DNA of 18,687 bases from JAHFOW01 sp964370795. GTDB taxonomy: Bacteria; Planctomycetota; Brocadiia; Brocadiales; Brocadiaceae. The notes under the pieces were generated by a model that was not told the DNA's origin, searched no databases, and saw nothing but the letters and a program-made list of their open reading frames with translations. Position 1 is the first letter of the stretch; every line of letters starts with the position of its first letter. Position numbers and translations under genes: made by a program. The stretch covers positions 1 through 18,687 of the forward strand of contig CAYJME010000048.1 of the NCBI GenBank assembly GCA_964370795.1. The letters run 5' to 3'. This document shows, one piece after another, positions 1 through 6,200 of this stretch.

Positions 1-767
1 GTATAGAAGTCGCGCTCTAAGCCATCACTTATGGTACCGACTATGTTTTGTCCGCAGGTTATACTTGTTATATTACATGGGTTATTTCGTTTATGCCAGC
101 TAATCTTGTAGTCTCCAATCGTGTTATTCGATGAATCATTAATACCAAGGTAATACGTACCGGCTGCCGTAAAGGTAAAGTCACCACTACTGCCAATCCA
201 ACTTCCCCTGGAGTTATAAATGCCAATGGAAGGAACGAAATTAACGTTTTCCATTGTTCCCCTTGCCCAGATTGTTACCGCATCATTTGCATTCACCGTA
301 ATACTGTAAAAATCCCGCTCCAGTTCATCACTGATTGAACCACTCACTATCTGTCCACATGAAATCACTGGAGCACCTGTGCACGGATTGTTACGCCGGT
401 GCCAGGTGACTTTATAGTTCCCTGTTTCGTCATTGCCATAGTCTGAAACTCTAATTTTATATGTACCGGAAGCAGTAAGAGTAGTATCGATCGATCTAAG
501 ACCTGAAGTAATCACTGTTCCAGATGAGTTAAGTAATTCTAAGCGAGGATCCATTCCACCGGCTGTTACACGAAGCCAGATGGTTATGGCGTCGTTTGCA
601 TTTACCGTAAAGGCGTACTCATCTTTTTCTCCGATGGTGCCGAGAGTACCTGTCAAGATCTGCCCGCAGGGGATAGATGTCTGGGCAGGGGCTAACGAAG
701 GGAATAAAAATAGTGCCACAAAAATAAGACAAAAGACCACGAACCATAATTTATGTTTTAAAGTCAT
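1..767 (-). CDS. Secreted protein with tandem PPC-like beta-sandwich repeats (3' end outside window)
   Basis: Reading leftward from an ATG at 767, the frame stays open for 255 codons to the window edge. A good ribosome site (GGAGG) lies just upstream at about 776-780. Residues 1-28 form a signal peptide with a long hydrophobic core and an APA|Q-type cleavage site. The mature part consists of repeats of 101-103 residues, each starting with CGQ(I/N) (Cys at residues 34, 137 and 238) and ending in a signature W-H-(R/K)-R-N-N-P-C. Inside each repeat are D-x-(Y/F)-x-(F/I)-T-V-N-A-N-D and a GTY motif near the end. This pattern resembles bacterial pre-peptidase C-terminal (PPC) domains, which are small extracellular beta-sandwiches on secreted enzymes. 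The enzyme or anchor part, if any, would lie beyond the left edge. The secreted-repeat call is firm; the PPC assignment is family-level inference and the function is unknown. Confidence 0.82.
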   Translation of the reverse strand, partial: MTLKHKLWFVVFCLIFVALFLFPSLAPAQTSIPCGQILTGTLGTIGEKDEYAFTVNANDAITIWLRVTAGGMDPRLELLNSSGTVITSGLRSIDTTLTASGTYKIRVSDYGNDETGNYKVTWHRRNNPCTGAPVISCGQIVSGSISDELERDFYSITVNANDAVTIWARGTMENVNFVPSIGIYNSRGSWIGSSGDFTFTAAGTYYLGINDSSNNTIGDYKISWHKRNNPCNITSITCGQNIVGTISDGLERDFY

Positions 768-876
768 CGCTCAATCCTCCATTTAGGTAAATGTTTTATG
801 CCCATTAAGCTTGATTTTTATAATGATTATTCCTAGCGCTGCTATGCCGCAACCAAATCCCCCGATCAAAGGGAAA

Positions 877-948
877 CAACCCCCTAAGTCCCCCTTTACT
901 AAGGGGGATTTCAGAGTTTCCCCCTTAACAAAGGGGGGAAGGGGGTTG
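877..948. repeat. 72-bp G/C-tract palindromic element
   Basis: The stretch begins CAACCCCCTAAG and ends GGGGGTTG. Its two halves are imperfect reverse complements, and each half holds its own CCCCCTT(N)nAAGGGGG hairpin. It lies in the upstream region of the gene at 1-767 and before the HicB-like gene. Elements of this shape are common non-coding repeats in many bacterial genomes, probably MITE- or REP-like. A degenerate half-copy is present at 7292-7327. Confidence 0.7.
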
Positions 949-1053
949 TGAAAAACTTACAAAAAAAAGAAGTTTTTACACTGTAATACTATAGAATACA
1001 AATCACTGATGAAAAATTTTTTAATCACGAAGGACACGAAGGAGAATAATCCG

Positions 1054-1224
1054 ATGAAATATTCAGTTGTTATCAATAAAAGCGAATACGGATACGATGC
1101 ACATTGTCCCGCGCTTCCCGGTTGCCACAGCCAAGGCGACACATTAGAAGAAGCCATCGAAAATATTAAAGACGCCATCAAAACATACCTCCGCGTGATA
1201 AAAGAAGAGACAAAAGCATTATAA
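1054..1224 (+). CDS. HicB-like short antitoxin-family protein, no HicA partner seen
   Basis: The product is 56 residues. I chose the ATG at 1054 because AAGGAG sits 9 bases upstream; the longer frame from 1009 has no such site and adds only AT-rich codons. The sequence shows the HicB partial RNase-H-like core: a beta strand (YSVVINK), a central AHCPALPGCHSQG loop matching the family's P-x-L-P-G-C-x-(S/T)-x-G signature, then an amphipathic helix from TLEEAIENI onward. It is the short form of the family, without a C-terminal ribbon-helix-helix or HTH DNA-binding part. HicB normally neutralises a HicA mRNA interferase encoded next to it, but no HicA-like frame appears on either side. It is probably an orphan or a relic. 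The family is clear; the activity is not. Confidence 0.8.
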   Translation: MKYSVVINKSEYGYDAHCPALPGCHSQGDTLEEAIENIKDAIKTYLRVIKEETKAL

Positions 1225-1270
1225 AAAGCGCTGGTCTTACAGACGAACAATTTAAAGAACTCCTTTAACC

Positions 1271-1473
1271 TCGTTAATTTCGTTTAATCCAACTTACGGT
1301 AACTGTTGGGTCAAATTTGTAACTTGAACCCGAATATTTCATAATGTTTTTGAATCAAAGATAATTCCAAATTAAGGGTTCAGTTATAAACCTGAACCCG
1401 CCCAAGAGGAACGAAACCTAACATTTCCGTAAATGCATTGGTTGTTGGTTTCATTTCATTCAACCCAACCTAT
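1271..1473. repeat. Palindromic intergenic repeats (AGGTTGGGTTGA family) and a perfect hairpin
   Basis: This gene-free stretch holds several repeat pieces. A palindrome-like copy at about 1398-1473 ends in TTCATTCAACCCAACCTA and matches the element at 2204-2284. A more degenerate piece lies at 1271-1298. Between them, at 1376-1399, is a perfect 8-bp hairpin (GGGTTCAG / CTGAACCC, 8-base loop). That hairpin is itself an inverted partner of 1308-1331. It has no T-run, so it is not a typical terminator. Confidence 0.6.
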
Positions 1474-2051
1474 AAGTCGGATATTTTTCTAATATAAAAT
1501 CTTACAGGACCATAAGCAGTATACAGATTACTATCAGGCTCTATAATTTTTACTTCACAGGTAATTAATTGATTGAGTGGTAAATCTTCGGGGCTGTCGT
1601 AAATAAAAAAAGAAAACCCACTCCCTCTCCCTTTAGGCCCAATAAAAGGATTGTACTTATCCTCAACAACCCGCGATGAAATCAGGGAGTTTTGCAGATA
1701 AAAATTAACTTCCATTTTCAATTTTAAAGTGTGTCTCTGAGATAAAGGCTTAAAATATAGGTCATCTGAAAATTTGTCTAATATAATGCCAACGCCATGA
1801 CTTCCAGCATATTTGTTTTTAAACTCAAACCGTTTGATTAAGCCTTTTTCTGAAATATTTAATTCTTCATTTATCAAATAATCATAAAGGTCTTTAGGCG
1901 GCGCAAGTAACTCCACCAAGTGCCTCAGATCTTTTGGAGAGTTAGAGCTCAAAATCGCTCTGTTCAATAGTAAGATTGACAATACGATCAAAATCAGTAT
2001 TGAGAATAAAACACCAAAACCGATCACAATGCTCATTTGAAGTGTCTTCAT
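1470..2051 (-). CDS. Membrane-anchored putative immunity protein, copy 2
   Basis: The protein is 193 residues. The ATG at 2051 is preceded by AAGGTGA. One N-terminal transmembrane segment (about residues 8-30) is followed by a beta-rich domain probably facing the periplasm. I recognise no named family. It is a paralogue of the gene at 2355-2897: both share RHL, PP, LY, EKG and a (I/V)G-x2-(I/L)D motif with identical spacing (8, 4, 13 and 24 residues between marks; here RHL at 43-45, PP at 51-52, LY at 55-56, EKG at 68-70). Both also have a late (L/I)EP and a C-terminal V-x-(L/F)-Y-I strand. Each follows the C-terminal tail of an NNCQD-type toxin, here 26 bases downstream of the remnant at 2078-2194. 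Position, anchoring and pairing suggest an immunity protein against an envelope-acting Rhs toxin. The role is inference. Confidence 0.7.
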   Translation of the reverse strand: MKTLQMSIVIGFGVLFSILILIVLSILLLNRAILSSNSPKDLRHLVELLAPPKDLYDYLINEELNISEKGLIKRFEFKNKYAGSHGVGIILDKFSDDLYFKPLSQRHTLKLKMEVNFYLQNSLISSRVVEDKYNPFIGPKGRGSGFSFFIYDSPEDLPLNQLITCEVKIIEPDSNLYTAYGPVRFYIRKISDL

Positions 2052-2077
2052 CCCTTATCACCTTACCGACATCTTTC

Positions 2078-2194
2078 TCATTTTAATCTTTCATACTCTC
2101 GCCTTATGGCATTAATATAATCTTGACAATTGTTGTTTAAAAGCCGCCAGTCCGTATCCCAATTTTTCCGCACGTTTGTCTCTGCTTGTTTCAT
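2078..2194 (-). pseudogene. Orphan C-terminal tail of an NNCQD-type Rhs toxin
   Basis: A 38-codon frame starting at ATG 2194 ends at TGA 2080-2078. Its product contains NNCQDYINAIRREYERL. The tail of the rhs toxin at 2910-3220 has NNCQDWAERLRQEYERL: the same NNCQD and EYERL motifs with exactly 7 residues between them. Upstream, the homology stops at the palindromic repeat at 2204-2284, so the rest of the toxin and any Rhs core are gone. It is most simply a displaced toxin tip left in front of its immunity gene (1470-2051), as in orphan tip/immunity cassettes of Rhs loci. Expression as a small peptide cannot be excluded. Confidence 0.72.
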
Positions 2195-2203
2195 TAAGCA
2201 TCT

Positions 2204-2284
2204 GTAGGTTGAGTTGAGCAATAAAGCCCAATATCTTCATAAATGCCTTGGTTGTTGGGTTTCATTTCATTCAACCCAACCTAC
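2204..2284. repeat. 81-bp palindromic intergenic repeat at the truncation point of the orphan toxin tail
   Basis: The element begins GTAGGTTGAGTTGAGC and ends TTCAACCCAACCTAC. The arms are imperfect reverse complements of about 31 bases around a short centre. Its right half repeats almost exactly at 1431-1473. It sits precisely where homology of the orphan toxin tail ends, so it may have mediated or marked the deletion. Confidence 0.7.
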
Positions 2285-2354
2285 ATAACCCAAACAGCAA
2301 GATTAAAGGCCCGACCCTATGTCCCTACGGAGTGGGTGAGAAAGTGATATAGAG

Positions 2355-2897
2355 TTAAGGAGTTGCACTCACTGCGATATAAAGAGTAACATTATCACTA
2401 AATCTTTTCAATTCTTGAACCGGTTCTAAGACAGTTAACTTCACACTAAGGTCATTTATATACTTTTCCTGCAATGGTATATCAAATTTATAGAGAGAAA
2501 TTTGTTTATAATAGGTCATATTAGTTCCTTTGTACAAAGCGCTATCCATAGACGTTATCATGCTGCCAATTAGAAACTCGTCTTTCACGAAAAACTCAAC
2601 TTTGATCTTCCCTTTAAATTTGTATGTTGACTCTATGCCATTTTTATCAATTAAAAATCCGATCTCATAGATATCTAAGTAATTGGGCTTTAAATAATAT
2701 GTCTTGGTAAATCCTTTCTCATAAAACAAGAATTTATCTAATACTATAGGTTGATATAAATTATTGGGAGGAAAAATCAAATGAAAAAGATGTCTTATAC
2801 CAATAGGCAACGGGAAGAAGCCCTTTACCATCCATACGACTAAAACACCAACAATAATAAAAGTTAAAATATTTATAATTATAATATTTCTTTTCAT
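2355..2897 (-). CDS. Membrane-anchored putative immunity protein, copy 1
   Basis: The protein is 180 residues. The ATG at 2897 lies 12 bases after the stop of the toxin tail (2912-2910), with only a weak AGG upstream, so translation may be coupled. Residues about 4-27 form one transmembrane segment. The remainder is a beta-rich domain rich in aromatic and lysine residues. It is homologous to the protein at 1470-2051: RHL at 35-37, PP at 43-44, LY at 47-48, EKG at 60-62, IGFLID at 79-84. No named family is recognised. A small gene right behind the tip of an Rhs toxin is the classic place for its immunity gene, and the membrane anchor fits protection in the periplasm. The low GC and AT-rich codons, unlike the rhs core, also fit the usual base composition of toxin/immunity cassettes. 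Confidence 0.72.
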   Translation of the reverse strand: MKRNIIIINILTFIIVGVLVVWMVKGFFPLPIGIRHLFHLIFPPNNLYQPIVLDKFLFYEKGFTKTYYLKPNYLDIYEIGFLIDKNGIESTYKFKGKIKVEFFVKDEFLIGSMITSMDSALYKGTNMTYYKQISLYKFDIPLQEKYINDLSVKLTVLEPVQELKRFSDNVTLYIAVSATP

Positions 2898-2909
2898 TAT
2901 GTTTTTTAC

Positions 2910-3220
2910 CTACTTTGATCTTCTTAACCTTTCATATTCTTGACGTAAACGTTCGGCCCAGTCTTGGCAGTTATTTTTTTCCATGGCAAATTAGAATATT
3001 CACCATCCTCGACATTTTTTAATGCTTCTCTCATTAGGTTGTCATCATAATGTTTATTATCACATCTGTAGCCCTTTCCTGTAGGATTCTCAGAAAATCT
3101 TCCCTTGGGACCAAACCCAATATTATCGCCTGTACCATCTTCAAAGAAGCCATGTTCATGAGAAAGTTCTGTATTAAAATAGTCATCAATAGGGTTACTC
3201 GATGCAAAGGGAATCCATGG
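2910..3220 (-). pseudogene. Rhs toxin tip, permuted-papain/LRAT-like, cut by TAG and a -1 frameshift
   Basis: Directly after the TAG that ends the rhs frame (3223-3221), the same frame continues with PWIPFASSNPIDDYFN, then SHEHGFFEDG and NIGFGPKG, up to LPWKK at an A7 run (2980-2974). One base back (-1), it continues as NNCQDWAERLRQEYERL and ends at TAG 2912-2910. A His in a (S)HEHG motif followed by a late NNCQD Cys is the order seen in circularly permuted papain-like (LRAT/NlpC-type) folds, so the tip would be a Cys-His hydrolase. Peptidoglycan, lipid or protein are all possible targets. It was clearly once fused to the rhs gene, since it starts just after the DPWGL boundary. As sequenced it needs both stop readthrough and a frameshift, so it is most likely degraded, or one or both lesions are assembly errors. 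Confidence 0.78.
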
Positions 3221-6200
3221 CTAACCACTTAATGGCCGTTTCCCAAAATAGAATAGCCCCCACGGATCAATCCAATTCACCGGATTATTCCCCACATACG
3301 CATACAAATTTAACCCGCCCAAAAACCCAATCGGATCCTTGTTGATAAACCTCCCTATCGCAGGGTCATAATACCTTGCCCGCATGTAGAGCAGTCCATT
3401 GCCTTCGTCCATTACCCCAAACCTTCCCACGTATTTAAAAGGATTGGAAATTGTTTGTGTCTGACTTATGACCCTGCCAAAGGCGTCATAGGCATATTGA
3501 TTGACAATATTCCCGGTTGAATCGGTCATGGCAATCGTGTTTCCCAGTCCATCATAATGATAGAAGTATGCCTTTCCTGCAGACGTTATTTTGGAGATTA
3601 AACCTAATCCGTACACATAATAAGCGGTTATAGTACCACTTGCATTCGTCTCCGCCAGGACGCTTGATAATCCCCCGCCGGGGCCAACTACATACCTTGT
3701 CTCAGTGGAATTCTTTATTTTAGCTACCCTGTTGCCCATCGTATTTGTAATCATACGTATTTCCACCACCAACGAACTGGGTAAGCAATCCCACCCATAG
3801 GTTGACACAGTAGTCCCCGTGGTTTTCTGTATTATATTTCCATTGCTGTCATACTCAAAGCCGGTGCTTCCCGCGGTAAGCATTTGATTATCGGCATTGT
3901 ACGTATAGCTGATGTTCAGTGATGCAGGTGTCGCCTGGACGGGCTGATAGGAGGAGATTTCCGTTCTGTTTCCCAATTTATCCAGGGTGTAATTAAAGAG
4001 GGCATTCATCGTGTCATCCGCTCTAAAATCCCGTATGGATTTGAGTCTGTTGGCTGTATCATAGAGATGGACGATGACAGAACCATCGGGGTAGATGGTT
4101 CGTGCGAGACCGCCGGTTGAATCATACTCATAACTTGTAACATTTCCAAGCCAATCCGTTACCCTGATGAGCCTGTCTGCCTTGTCATATGCGTAGTTGA
4201 CAGACTTGCCATCCGGGTAGGTAAGGGTAATAAGATTGCCTGACTTATCGTACTCGTAAGAGATATTCTTCCCGTATACATCCGTAAAGGTCTTTAACCT
4301 TTTTAACTCGTCGTATTCAAATGTCAGCGTGCCGTTTCTGTCGATAATACTGCTCAGCACACAACAATCGCGATTGTTGTATTTTACGAACCCATCAGGA
4401 TAAGTAACTTCTGTAAGATGATCAAGATTATCATACGCATATTGAGTCGTATTAGTTCCCGGATCAGTATAGGATATAACCCTGCCAATGGTATCATAGG
4501 TATAAGAGTTTACGCCACCCAGGGGGTTTTTCATACTTGTAAGATTTCCCTGACTATCGTACGTAAAGGTGGTTAATTGCTTTTTGGCATCCTTCAGGGT
4601 TGCTACTTCACCATAGGCATTGTAAGTAAAGGTGGTTGTCCCGTTTTTGGGATCTATAATATTGATTAACTCGTCTTTTTCATTGTATCCGTAGATATAC
4701 GTATTATCGGCAGGATCGACAAGGCTTATGAGGTTATCGTGGTTATCGTAGGAGAATAGAACATTATTTTCCAGCGGATCGGTTATTTTCGTAATATTAC
4801 CCCGTGCGTCATACTCAACTAAAGTGGCATTCCCATTTGCATCCATAATCTTCGTTCTGTCACCAGTCGCAATGTCGTATTCATAAGAGACAGAGACTCC
4901 TTCAGGATCGGTAATTTTACTAATTTCTCCCTGGCCTGAGACTTTTTTGTGGAGATCATACACAGTTTTTGGGGCGCTTCTGAAGTTATTTACAGAATCG
5001 CTTATGTAGGATACATAATGCTTTGGAGACACATACCAACTGAATCCACATTCACTAATTCCAATAGCGCTGCCACATCCACCAAGATAAAAATATTCTT
5101 CCTTTTCGCCCAGTGTGTTTGTAATGGTAATTCTGTAACTCTCCCACATATTGGCGCCTGGGGGTGGATAATCATTAGCGTAAGCTTGAACGTAATCGGC
5201 TGGTTCAATATAAAAATCCCATTGACCTTTCTCGTTCAATATACGGGTAAGATAGACGTCTTCATCATAGCTCAGGCTTGACGCATGTCCCCCCATATCT
5301 GTTATCTTTATTAAGTTTCGATTGGCATCGTATTTAAACAGGGCAGTACGTACAAATGGGTCTGTCACCTTAGTTACCAGCCCCTGACTGTTATACGTAA
5401 GAATAGTCATACGCCCAAGGGCATCGGTAATAGTCGTCAGCCGGACATTGGCATTATAACCAAAGGTAATTTTTTTATTATACGGGTCACGTATTTCTAC
5501 AAGAAAAGGTTGAAGGGAGTTTGTGCCTGAGGGAATGTTATAAACATAAACAATATCGTCAGGAAATTTCAGTTCAAAATGATTTTCAGCGACTTTAGTG
5601 AGTGTATTATACACCTGGTATGGGTGATTATATCCCCCGGATCCATTTGGCGAGTATACATCCCGTCTGCCATCGGGCATGAAGATTGTTACATTGCCAC
5701 CGGTATCAATCACCAGGTAACTTCCATAATTAAATTGCCATTTATTGCCGAAGGGTTCATTATTGGCTATGGCTGATTGGGAATTGTAACTCAGGGAAAT
5801 ACTCACGGATTGACCTATATTACTGCTATACCATAGTGGGATATCATGCACGTAGAGATTCATATTGATTACATTTACTGACCATACGGGGGAACCACAC
5901 GGCGGTTTATCTCCGCCGCCCGGATTTCCCAGGCTATCTTCTGGTCGTGGGACTCCGCAGCACCCTCCATAGATCCTTTCTCTATTACTTTCAGTCAACC
6001 TAATTCCCGGCAGCTTTTTCTTATCCGAAAATACCAGTGCATTGCCGCTCCATTCTCTGGAAAACTCGCCTATACCCTGGTGAAACCTATTTTCTGACTG
6101 AGGGTCAAATAACTCCAATGTATCCTTACTTATCTTTTCCAAAATCCAGTAATGGCCGCTGTCTCCGTCATTTTTAGCCGGGATGTGCATAATCGCTGGT

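Noticed and set aside
580..786. Plus-strand open frame of 68 codons
   Set aside because: It is antisense to the signal peptide and first repeat of the secreted protein at 1-767, which has a good ribosome site and repeat structure.
957..1250. Minus-strand open frame of 97 codons
   Set aside because: It overlaps the HicB-like gene, which matches a known family. The minus frame has no recognisable features.
1376..1399. Perfect 8-bp hairpin as an intrinsic terminator
   Set aside because: No T-run follows on either strand, and it is embedded in repeat DNA.
2974..2980. A7 run as a classic programmed -1 frameshift site
   Set aside because: In the zero frame the codons are TGG AAA AAA ATA, so the preceding base is G and the X-XXY-YYZ pattern is not met. 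With a TAG already upstream, programmed expression is unlikely. Slippage remains possible but unsupported.
3221..3223. Genetic-code reassignment of TAG, or of TGA at 16580, to a sense codon
   Set aside because: Both codons end other intact genes in the window: TAG ends the kinase and STAS genes, and TGA ends the phosphatase, the binding proteins and the Nudix gene.
3034..3232. Short open frames on both strands over the toxin-tip region
   Set aside because: They are shadows. The coherent protein there is the in-frame continuation of rhs after the TAG, with conserved tip motifs.
5002..5281. Open frames on either strand overlapping the middle of rhs
   Set aside because: They carry no family features and lie inside a continuous YD-repeat frame, so they are shadows.
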